A DNA stretch of 54,420 bases, taken from positions 1-54,420 of the forward strand of contig NZ_JAIZZN010000025.1 in assembly GCF_020443565.1 (NCBI RefSeq). The letters are read 5' to 3'. Below, one piece after another: positions 16,429 to 23,490 of the stretch. This stretch comes from Clostridium sp. CS001 (GTDB taxonomy: Bacteria > Bacillota > Clostridia > Clostridiales > Clostridiaceae). A model generated the notes under the pieces. It was not told where the DNA came from. It searched no databases and was given only the letters and a program-made list of their open reading frames with translations. The translations under genes and the position numbers were made by a program. The first letter of the stretch is position 1; every line of letters begins with the position of its first letter.

Positions 16429-16974
16429 TTAAATATATTTTTTAAGTTTATCCAAAGCTTTGCTTTTAATCCTTACATAATCATAATAACTATGATCACC
16501 CTCGCAAGCTATTTCCTTAAGACTCTCTTCGTGAAGGTAGAACCTCTCCACCACATTTCTCTCAAGTGGATCTAATTTTTCTAAGGCAGCATAGAGCCTT
16601 TTAACTTCTTCATAAGCTATAACTTCGTCCTCTAATGTGAAATTATAATTCGTTGCTGAATCTATGCTTATAGGTTCCTCATTTGGAACCTCTCTATAGT
16701 GTTTTATCTTTCCCTTTAAGAGAGCTTTAAAATTAGTTTTAATAGAATTTATGCAGTATCCATTAAAACTGTTGCTACCTTGCTTGTACATACCAATGGC
16801 TTTTATTACAGAAAGATACCCTTGCTGCACCAGGTCCTCAAGTTCATAGCTTGGTATATGGTATTTTGAAGCTTCTTTTAAAATTAAGTATTTGAACTTA
16901 TTTATAATCTCAACTACAGCCTCTTCATCTCCAGTTTTAGCTTTTCTAACTAGCTCTTCTATGATATACCCCAC
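16429..16974 (-). CDS. Sigma-70 family factor (UviA/BotR-like size class)
   Basis: A 181-residue sigma factor with region 2 (YELEDLVQQGYLSVIKAI) and region 4 (LEKLDPLERNVVERFYLHEE then a helix-turn-helix) but no region 1 or 3. Size and order match the UviA/TcdR/BotR class and the sigma genes that precede DUF1659-DUF2922-YvrJ in clostridia. Its targets are unknown; the adjacent small genes are the obvious candidates. The start codon is preceded by AAAGGGTGGGG. The 3' end is duplicated after the reductase gene (15302-15331). Confidence 0.85.
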   Translation of the reverse strand: MGYIIEELVRKAKTGDEEAVVEIINKFKYLILKEASKYHIPSYELEDLVQQGYLSVIKAIGMYKQGSNSFNGYCINSIKTNFKALLKGKIKHYREVPNEEPISIDSATNYNFTLEDEVIAYEEVKRLYAALEKLDPLERNVVERFYLHEESLKEIACEGDHSYYDYVRIKSKALDKLKKYI

Positions 16975-17036
16975 CCTTTCTATTCAATAAATTACTTCTT
17001 ATGATAATAATTAAATCCATTTTTGATGAGACGTAA

Positions 17037-17960
17037 TTAACTCCCCCCCTGCTGCGGAAGGCTCCACCCTAATAGCTTCTTCTCAAGCTCATCAAAGTCA
17101 TATTGCCTTTGTTCATAATCACAGAAAGTACTCTTTTTTCTATTTTCACTTTGAGATGAGCTTTTTTTATTATCCCATTCCTTACGGCATGCATGTACAC
17201 CATCTGCAGTTTTTATACCTCTGCTTATCCAGCAGTTCAATATTTTAGCTATATACTTAATAGTTCTGGCATTATAATTTACTGCTTCTTCAATTGCCAT
17301 AATAATAACTTCGCAGCTTACCTCCTTAGTAAATTCCATTAATTTTTTATATTCTAGGGATGTCATTGTATGAATATTATTTTCAAAAACCTTAATTACG
17401 CTTTCAAGATCAGAAGCAGAAGTATTTTTAGTACTTACTACTTCTTCTTTATTAATTATTTCTTTTTGCTTGTTACTTATTATTTCTTCTTTATTACTTA
17501 TTACTTTATTACTTGATAGCCCATTATAAGCCCCTTGCAAGTCCCTACAAAGTCCCTCAAATATTTTATCAACCTCAAGCTCTTGCCTAACACATTGCTG
17601 ATAAAGTATTTCTATAAACTTTGAGTTTTTTACTTTATTTATTTCTTTATTTACGCATTTAATTGCATTGATATTGTTTGGCTCATTATATTTTATCCAG
17701 TTTAAAATCATAATTTCTTTTGTTTCATCACAGTAAATTATTTTATTGTATTCACAGAATCTACTAAGAAGCTTGTCTACAGTTTCCCTATTATATCCTG
17801 TTTCTGTAACTACTATTTGTTTTGGAAGTTCATAAATGCCACACTGGCTGGTTTTTGAATTAGTCATTAAATAAAGATAGAAAAACTTTTCTTCCGGTGT
17901 TAAATCCATTACAAATCCATCATTCCAGAACTCAGTATACAGCTGTCTATATTTAGCCAT
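17037..17960 (-). CDS. DnaD-like phage replication protein
   Basis: A 307-residue protein. The N-terminal winged helix (MAKYRQLYTEFWNDGFVMDL, then TPEEKFFYLYLMTN) is typical of clostridial phage replication-initiation proteins. A low-complexity Lys/Asn/Ile/Glu stretch is at about 180-210, then a DnaD/DnaB-2 type helical domain (SCEVIIMAIEEAVNYNARTI then KYIAKILNCWISRGI). Such proteins load helicase at phage or plasmid origins. I moved the start to ATG 17960 because GGGAGG lies nine bases upstream; the longer reading begins in a non-coding leader. It is divergent from the XRE repressor across a region with four GGTAAC sites, a phage-like switch layout. Confidence 0.75.
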   Translation of the reverse strand: MAKYRQLYTEFWNDGFVMDLTPEEKFFYLYLMTNSKTSQCGIYELPKQIVVTETGYNRETVDKLLSRFCEYNKIIYCDETKEIMILNWIKYNEPNNINAIKCVNKEINKVKNSKFIEILYQQCVRQELEVDKIFEGLCRDLQGAYNGLSSNKVISNKEEIISNKQKEIINKEEVVSTKNTSASDLESVIKVFENNIHTMTSLEYKKLMEFTKEVSCEVIIMAIEEAVNYNARTIKYIAKILNCWISRGIKTADGVHACRKEWDNKKSSSQSENRKKSTFCDYEQRQYDFDELEKKLLGWSLPQQGGS

Positions 17961-18057
17961 TGTTAAATTCCTCCCTTCTACCACTAGAATTATTGAATCT
18001 ATATAGAACTTAATGATTATGCTTTTTTGCACCTTGCAAAGACAATATTATCCATAT

Positions 18058-18191
18058 GGTAACTAATTATATTATCATTTTGGTAACAAGTCAATAGATT
18101 ATCGAATAATTTTTATATCTTTGGTAACCTTAATTCTAATATCTTATATTTCTTGTATAATATTTACTATGGAGGTGATACATTTGGTAAC
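18058..18191. promoter_or_regulatory. Four GGTAAC repeats between the DnaD-like and XRE genes
   Basis: (T/A)TGGTAAC occurs at 18057-18063, 18081-18087, 18122-18128 and 18185-18191, all in the same orientation. The last one overlaps the repressor's TTG start codon. A TATAAT (18156-18161) sits between the third and fourth. They are the likely operator sites of the XRE repressor. Confidence 0.55.
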
Positions 18192-18546
18192 ATTCGGTGA
18201 TCGATTAAAGAGTGAAAGAAACAGAAAGCAGATTACATTAGAAAGAATGGCTGAAGATTTGAAAACTACAAAGGCAACTTTAAGCCGCTATGAAAATAAT
18301 TTACGGGAACCTAAAGTTGATTTTGTTAAGCAAATAGCTGATTACTTACAATGCTCTACAGATTACCTCCTTGGCAGAACCGATAACAGAATGGGAATAA
18401 TAGTACAAGATAATGTAGGCAATAATGACATTAAGATTGAAATAGATAAAAGTATTTACCCTGATGGTCTTACTCATGAGCAAGTCTTAGAAATACTAGA
18501 AACTCTAAAAAAGGCTGGTTTTAAATGGGAGTCTAAAGATAAATAA
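18184..18546 (+). CDS. XRE-family repressor of the phage-like module
   Basis: A 120-residue Cro/CI-type protein: helix-turn-helix at about 4-55 (DRLKSERNRKQITLERMAED, then TKATLSRYENNLREP), followed by the YLQCSTDYLLGR linker and a C-terminal segment without a peptidase domain. Start TTG at 18184 is chosen because GGAGGTGAT lies eight bases upstream; the longer frame would start in the promoter. The lack of a RecA-sensitive domain suggests regulation by another route. A strong terminator follows. Confidence 0.82.
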   Translation: MVTFGDRLKSERNRKQITLERMAEDLKTTKATLSRYENNLREPKVDFVKQIADYLQCSTDYLLGRTDNRMGIIVQDNVGNNDIKIEIDKSIYPDGLTHEQVLEILETLKKAGFKWESKDK

Positions 18547-18570
18547 AATTAATACATCTAAATAAATTTA

Positions 18571-18605
18571 GCGCCATATGTTAAAAATAACATATGGCGC
18601 TATTT
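18571..18605 (+). terminator. Terminator after the XRE repressor
   Basis: GCGCCATATGTTA and its perfect complement form a 13-base stem with a four-base loop. It is bounded by AT-rich tails, 25 bases after the stop codon. Confidence 0.8.
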
Positions 18606-18728
18606 GAATTTATATATAACTTTTCTCCAATAAACTATTGTGCATTAAATAGTTTATTGTTTATATTATTTTTTACAATTTAAATTTAATTATTGAAAAT
18701 TTTACTAAATTCATTTATAATGAATTTA

Positions 18729-18740
18729 GAACACATGTTC
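18729..18740 (+). promoter_or_regulatory. LexA (SOS) box
   Basis: GAACACATGTTC fits the Gram-positive LexA consensus GAAC-N4-GTTC exactly, with a following G, 39 bases upstream of a small gene's ATG. It suggests induction of that gene by DNA damage. Confidence 0.65.
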
Positions 18741-18779
18741 GTTTTATGACACTTATTATATAGTTTGGGGGAGATTAGA

Positions 18780-18965
18780 ATGTATAAGCTAGAAGGTGTA
18801 ATAAAGGTAGAGATTAACAATAGGGTTATATACTGCAATAATATAAGCTATAATCATATCGGCGTACTAAGCAAAAATGAAATTATTAGTCCACATGATA
18901 GTGGTAATGATATGAACTGTACTTATATAGAAATGCAGGAGAAAAAGATTCCGCAGATAGGTTGA
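18780..18965 (+). CDS. Small protein of unknown function behind a LexA box
   Basis: A 61-residue protein (MYKLEGVIKVEINNRVIYCN, later GNDMNCTYIEMQEKKIPQIG). No family recognised, no membrane segment, one or two Cys. ATG 18780 is preceded by GGGGGAG at seven bases; the TTG five codons earlier lies within that site. The SOS-type operator and its place next to a phage-like module suggest a damage-induced accessory function. Real coding status is likely from the start signals but not certain. Confidence 0.55.
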   Translation: MYKLEGVIKVEINNRVIYCNNISYNHIGVLSKNEIISPHDSGNDMNCTYIEMQEKKIPQIG

Positions 18966-19001
18966 ATGATATTAGTTGTAAAAATGTTCAAAATAACAAA
19001 A

Positions 19002-19020
19002 CCCTGATATTACCTCAGAG
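19002..19020 (-). terminator. Terminator downstream of the DedA gene
   Basis: Minus-strand CTCTGA pairs with TCAGGG (one G-U) around a seven-base loop, then TTTTGTTATTTT. The same text with two changes occurs at 1913-1931. Confidence 0.45.
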
Positions 19021-19118
19021 CTTCATTAACTGTTGTTCAATTTTCTTATAAAACAAAAAGCTGTTTAATTATAAAGCTCTTGTGCTGCGCAAATTAATTT
19101 GTTGAATTATCCTTATCA

Positions 19119-19640
19119 CTAGTGTAATTTATGAAATCTTCCCCAATTAGGTCCAAGGATTATACCTATTGAAATAAAAATAGCCGTCCAGATAAAGGCA
19201 CCTAAATATGCATTTACCGCAAATTTTCTAAAAGAAATTTTCGTGATACCTGAAAAATACCCTGCAATGTGGCAAATTCCAGGAATAAAATATGCTACAA
19301 TCAATAATTTATTACCAGATGACTCAAACCATTTTGATGTTTTCTCCATTTTATCCGGTCCAAGATGAATATATGAACCATATTTTTCAAAGAATCTTGC
19401 ACCTACTTTATTGCCAATAAAGTAGGTTATGGTAATTCCTACTATTACTCCAGCAGTTGCTACAAGGATACTTATAATCCAGTTCATTTTAGATTGGTAA
19501 ACAAGAAAACCACAATATGTCATTACTAACTCAGCCGGGAAAGGAATTGCAATTAACTTAAGTGCCATAGCAGTAAACAAAATTATATATCCATAATGAT
19601 TAATTAATCCTATTAAATGATGCAACCCTTCACATCCCAT
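19119..19640 (-). CDS. DedA-family membrane protein
   Basis: A 173-residue integral membrane protein of the DedA/VTT superfamily: an early AIPFPAELVMTYCG segment, GNKVGARFFEKYG, then the signature GNKLLIVAYFIPGICHIAGY with the Arg normally found before FIPG replaced by Ala-Tyr, and further membrane spans. Members act as phospholipid (undecaprenyl phosphate or phosphatidylethanolamine) scramblases or transporters. It is shorter than the usual ~200 residues, ending soon after ILGPNW in three tandem stops. It stands alone. Confidence 0.82.
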   Translation of the reverse strand: MGCEGLHHLIGLINHYGYIILFTAMALKLIAIPFPAELVMTYCGFLVYQSKMNWIISILVATAGVIVGITITYFIGNKVGARFFEKYGSYIHLGPDKMEKTSKWFESSGNKLLIVAYFIPGICHIAGYFSGITKISFRKFAVNAYLGAFIWTAIFISIGIILGPNWGRFHKLH

Positions 19641-19776
19641 TCATATTATTTATAAAAATTCCTTAGATTTAACTTTTATTTTACTTTTAAATCCTCAAAT
19701 CTATAAACAATCATATCACATTTCTTTGATACAGGGTTAGCTATATAATTAAAATACTTATGGGATTTATGTATTG

Positions 19777-20733
19777 TTATATAATCATTTTGCTACTCCA
19801 TTTGCCGCACCTGTCTCCAAAGCAGCCTACAGTCTTTTCTCCGTCTTTTATTGCAATGACTTCACAATTGTTACCGCAGCCATTGCACTCAATGTTTCTA
19901 GCTGCAACATTGCTTTTAGCCACTTGAAAACCCTTAAAGTTTGTGTTGCTCTTTTTTGAGCGCTGCTCTTTCCCAAGTATTGCTGCTCCTATGGCCCCCA
20001 TTACGTCGTAGTTATCTGGAACGTAAACCTCAATTCCTAATGCTTTTTCGAAAGCTGCTTTAATGCCTTTATTGGCTGCAACTCCACCTTGAAAAAACAC
20101 TTTTGAGCGGATTTCTTTTCCTTTTCCTACATTACTAAGATAATTTCTTACCATTGCTTCACAAAGCCCACCTATTATATCCTCTTCATTGTATCCAAGC
20201 TGCTGCTTATGTATCATATCAGATTCTGCAAAAACAGCACATCTGCCAGCAATTCTTACAGGCGCTTTTGATTTCAATGCATAATCTCCAAAATTTTCAA
20301 TAGGTATCTCCAGCCTCTCTGCTTGCCTATCAAGGAAGGATCCAGTTCCTGCTGCACATACCGTATTCATTGCGAAATCTGTGACTATACCATTTTTCAA
20401 TAGTATTATCTTTGAATCCTGACCTCCAATTTCTAATATAGTACTTACATCCTTGTCAACCTCCAGTGCTGCCACTGCATGAGCAGTAATTTCATTTTTT
20501 ACTATGTCGGCTCCCATTAAAAAAGAAGCCATATGTCTTCCACTACCCGTAGTTCCTACTGAACTTATTTGCTTAGTATCGTACTTTTCATTTAGGGTTT
20601 TGAGCCCATATTGAATTGCCTTTATTGGTTTACCTTTTGTCCTTAAATATAAATTTTCAATAACCCTTAAAGTATTATCTAATAACACAATGTTAGTGCT
20701 TACAGATCCTACATCAACTCCCATATGATACAT
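19777..20733 (-). CDS. Acyl-CoA dehydratase activase (BadF/HgdC-type ATPase)
   Basis: A 318-residue ASKHA-fold ATPase that drives one electron at the expense of ATP into 2-hydroxyacyl-CoA dehydratases. The phosphate-binding GVDVGSVSTN is at 5-14, ILEIGGQDSK near 99-108, and the [4Fe-4S] ligand cysteines are seen in VCAAGTGSF (Cys126) and AGRCAVFAESD (Cys165). An added C-terminal Cys cluster (CNGCGNNC, then GCFGDRCGKW, about 283-311) is an extension seen in the CoA-activase subgroup. It overlaps the next gene upstream by 20 bases. No dehydratase with a recognisable substrate is adjacent, so the partner is unknown. Confidence 0.88.
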   Translation of the reverse strand: MYHMGVDVGSVSTNIVLLDNTLRVIENLYLRTKGKPIKAIQYGLKTLNEKYDTKQISSVGTTGSGRHMASFLMGADIVKNEITAHAVAALEVDKDVSTILEIGGQDSKIILLKNGIVTDFAMNTVCAAGTGSFLDRQAERLEIPIENFGDYALKSKAPVRIAGRCAVFAESDMIHKQQLGYNEEDIIGGLCEAMVRNYLSNVGKGKEIRSKVFFQGGVAANKGIKAAFEKALGIEVYVPDNYDVMGAIGAAILGKEQRSKKSNTNFKGFQVAKSNVAARNIECNGCGNNCEVIAIKDGEKTVGCFGDRCGKWSSKMII

Positions 20734-21811
20734 TGTTTTTTCTCCTTTCCAGCAAATCTACAAATGCTTCTATCCTGGTAATATATCCTGCTTCTCCAGT
20801 CATCTCATCTACTACCAAAGTCATTATAGGGAAATCCTTATCATTTGAAATTGCAGGCAAAATGGCCTTTGATACAATTTCTGGCATACATCCCATAGGG
20901 AATATTTGTATTGCTCCATGGAAATTATTTTTTTCTGCAAGTAGCACCTCACCTATACATTCCCTAGCGTGCCCTCCAATATAATGTGGAAGGTATTCTC
21001 TAGAAGCTATCCGTATATCAATTGAGTTAAGCTTTAAACAGCTAAGTGCAGCATCTCTAACCCACCAACTAGGGGTAAGCATTCTTTGGGTGGTAACACC
21101 ATAATCCATAAGTTTATCTTCTATGTAAAGATTAGAAAAAGGTTCGATTACAGTATAAATTTCACCGATAATTGCAATTTTTATAGGGGTCTTATATTTA
21201 TTTATTGGAACTTCTTTGATTTTACTTTTATATTTCTTTAAGATATCCACCATATGTGCTGGCGTAATAGCTTTTGCTGCCTCCTTCTTACATTCCATTA
21301 AAAGTTTCTTGAATTCTCCTTTGTTTACTTCAAAACCCGTTAAATAATGCGCCTTACTTTCAATCTTTTCTATTAACTCAATTACATCATATGATACCTT
21401 TAACGCTCTTATCTTTTGAGTCTTACTTTTTGTACTATTTTTTGAAATTTTGTATAATCGATTTAAAAACTCCTGTTTCCCTATATCAAAAGGACTATCC
21501 ATTACAATAAACTCTAAATTGTGCCCTATCTTTTTTAGTGCATTCATTTGTAATTCACAGTATTCACCAAATCTACAGGGCCCACAACTTCCGACTATAA
21601 TTATGGTATCTGCTCCCATGTCTATACTTTGGAGGTAATTGCCCATCATAATTTTATAAGGCAGGCACATTTCTTCTGGTGAAAACTTCGAACCCAGCTC
21701 TAATGCCTCGTAACTATTAAAGGGTGGAATTATGCATTCTATTCCAAGCCCATCAAATAATGCTTTTGCTGCAAGATATGTGTTGCCTAAATGTGGAAAT
21801 GTTATCTTCAT
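20714..21811 (-). CDS. Acyl-CoA dehydratase activase-related protein (HgdB-like component)
   Basis: A 365-residue protein of the 2-hydroxyglutaryl-CoA dehydratase D-component type: FPHLGNTYLAAKALFDGLGI, then SPEEMCLPYKIMMGNYLQ and GSCGPCRFGEYCE hold the Cys residues expected to bind an iron-sulfur cluster, and FPMGCMPEIV near the end. With its two neighbours it corresponds to the pieces of the very large fused CoA activase of other Firmicutes, here split. ATG 21811 is chosen over TTG 21829 because GGAAAAAG lies just upstream. It overlaps the gene at 21753 by 59 bases. Confidence 0.78.
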   Translation of the reverse strand: MKITFPHLGNTYLAAKALFDGLGIECIIPPFNSYEALELGSKFSPEEMCLPYKIMMGNYLQSIDMGADTIIIVGSCGPCRFGEYCELQMNALKKIGHNLEFIVMDSPFDIGKQEFLNRLYKISKNSTKSKTQKIRALKVSYDVIELIEKIESKAHYLTGFEVNKGEFKKLLMECKKEAAKAITPAHMVDILKKYKSKIKEVPINKYKTPIKIAIIGEIYTVIEPFSNLYIEDKLMDYGVTTQRMLTPSWWVRDAALSCLKLNSIDIRIASREYLPHYIGGHARECIGEVLLAEKNNFHGAIQIFPMGCMPEIVSKAILPAISNDKDFPIMTLVVDEMTGEAGYITRIEAFVDLLERRKNNVSYGS

Positions 21812-22703
21812 TATTCTTTTTCCTTTCAATCATATCAATGAAAGCCTCAATCCTTGTATCTATACCGCCTTCACCTGTATGTTCATCAACTTTTAGAACT
21901 AGAAATGGAAAATCCTCAATTTTTTCTTCAATTAGTTCAATTACTACAGAATCTATTCCACAAGCAAAAGAAGATATATATATTGCTCCATCTACTTCCT
22001 TGTTTTTCGCTATACTGGTTGTAAATCCATAGGCATTTGCAGCAAAAGTCCAAAAGGGCCTTTTGAAAAGGCTTTTTACTTCTAATTGAATTTGTTCTTT
22101 CGTTATATATTCTTCTGTTATAACTCCTACCCCTAGTTTATTTAATTTCTCTACTATATTCATATTTATAAAATTGTCGTAAATATTATATGGATGCCCT
22201 ACTAAAGCAATATTCTTTTTAAAGCCTTCATCTTTAATTCCAAATTTAAAATTCTTCTGCTCTTCTAATGCTTTCTTAAATGCACTTCTTATCTTACTGT
22301 TATTTCTTGTAATCATCTTTCCCAGCTTCTTGCACCAATCATATAATTCCTCTTCATTAGTAGCATATATAGGTTCTATCATTACTTTGGGCATGTCTGG
22401 TATGCTATAAAGCACCATTTCTGGAAGCCCACAAAACTTAGGGCATATAAATTCTCGCTGCCTTAATCTCATAATTCTAGGTATTATTAATAAGTCACAT
22501 TTATCTTTTATGTCTACTATATGTCCATGAAATATCTTCATAGGCAGACAAGCCTCATCTACACAGTATTTAACCCCTTTGTCTAAAATGTTTTTATTTG
22601 TATCTGTAGAAGTAATAACTTCTACGCCTAGTTCAATTAAAAACCTTTCAATAAAAGGATGGTATTTATAATATAATAAGCCTTTGGGAACACCAACTCT
22701 CAT
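21753..22703 (-). CDS. Acyl-CoA dehydratase activase-related protein (DUF2229-like)
   Basis: A 316-residue protein of the same superfamily as the next gene: MRVGVPKGLLYYKYHPFIER, DEACLPMKIFHGHIVDI, FICPKFCGLPEMV and a final YISSFACGIDSVV / KVDEHTGEGGIDTRIEAFID. It has the Cys pattern for a second iron-sulfur-binding subunit. First gene of the three-gene minus-strand operon, GGAGG before ATG. The 59-base overlap with the next gene suggests translational coupling. Confidence 0.78.
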   Translation of the reverse strand: MRVGVPKGLLYYKYHPFIERFLIELGVEVITSTDTNKNILDKGVKYCVDEACLPMKIFHGHIVDIKDKCDLLIIPRIMRLRQREFICPKFCGLPEMVLYSIPDMPKVMIEPIYATNEEELYDWCKKLGKMITRNNSKIRSAFKKALEEQKNFKFGIKDEGFKKNIALVGHPYNIYDNFINMNIVEKLNKLGVGVITEEYITKEQIQLEVKSLFKRPFWTFAANAYGFTTSIAKNKEVDGAIYISSFACGIDSVVIELIEEKIEDFPFLVLKVDEHTGEGGIDTRIEAFIDMIERKKNNEDNISTFRQHISCSKSII

Positions 22704-22854
22704 AATTTCCTCCTTGTTTTCCTTATACGCACACCTTCTATTCTGAACTATTAGACTGAAAAATATTCCTTTTACACCTTCTGTGTAATAAAAAAGTATT
22801 AATTAACATATTTTATTTACATAGGCTGGTGTCAAATTAAAAGGATGTGATTAT

Positions 22855-23340
22855 TTGGGTACTAATATAAAAAAATATATTTTAGTTTCAATATTTCTCT
22901 TTTTTTCATTAACCCTCTTCGGTTGTAATTATAATCTCGATACAAAATTTTTAAAAAAAGTTAAACCAAACAATTATTATTACACCAACTTGTTAATGAA
23001 GGATTTATCTCTAGAAAACCCCAAGGAACTTTATACCCTTTATATGAATTTTTACAAAAAGAAAGATTTTTCTAAAGAGGATTTATCTACATTCACTGAG
23101 TTTTTTAATTCATTAAACAATGATAGTTTTATAGAAAAGCCAGAAAACTTAGCAGATAAACCATTATATAAGATATTTTTAACCTTTAGTGAAAACAAAT
23201 ATATAATAAATATATATAATGAAAATATTATTTCCATATGCCCTTGGGATGGTTCCTATAGGATGGATTACATTGACACAACTAAAATGTACAAAGCCTA
23301 TAATCTTTATGGTCTATGCAAATATCTAATACCTAAATAG
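22855..23340 (+). CDS. Small lipoprotein, DUF4883-like
   Basis: A 161-residue lipoprotein: basic N-terminus, hydrophobic stretch, and lipobox LFGC near residue 24, followed by a NNYYYTNLLMKDLS region and a short mixed domain ending CPWDGSYRMDYI and LCKYLIPK. It resembles clostridial DUF4883 proteins; function unknown. TTG start with AAGGATGTG upstream. It ends inside a strong terminator and is monocistronic. Confidence 0.65.
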   Translation: MGTNIKKYILVSIFLFFSLTLFGCNYNLDTKFLKKVKPNNYYYTNLLMKDLSLENPKELYTLYMNFYKKKDFSKEDLSTFTEFFNSLNNDSFIEKPENLADKPLYKIFLTFSENKYIINIYNENIISICPWDGSYRMDYIDTTKMYKAYNLYGLCKYLIPK

Positions 23341-23363
23341 GGTATTAGATATTTGCCTTTTTT
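23318..23363 (+). terminator. Terminator overlapping the lipoprotein's 3' end
   Basis: A perfect 16-base stem (23318-23333 with 23341-23356), seven-base loop, then CTTTTTT. The left arm is the last coding sequence and the stop codon lies in the loop. Confidence 0.85.
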
Positions 23364-23490
23364 CTACCAAAATTACATTATCCCCTATAAATAATCATAT
23401 TAAAAGTATATAATTTTTAATATAGATTATGTAAGACTTATACCAATTATCAATTGTTATAAGCTTCAAAGAATCACAAGGAGGTAGTAC

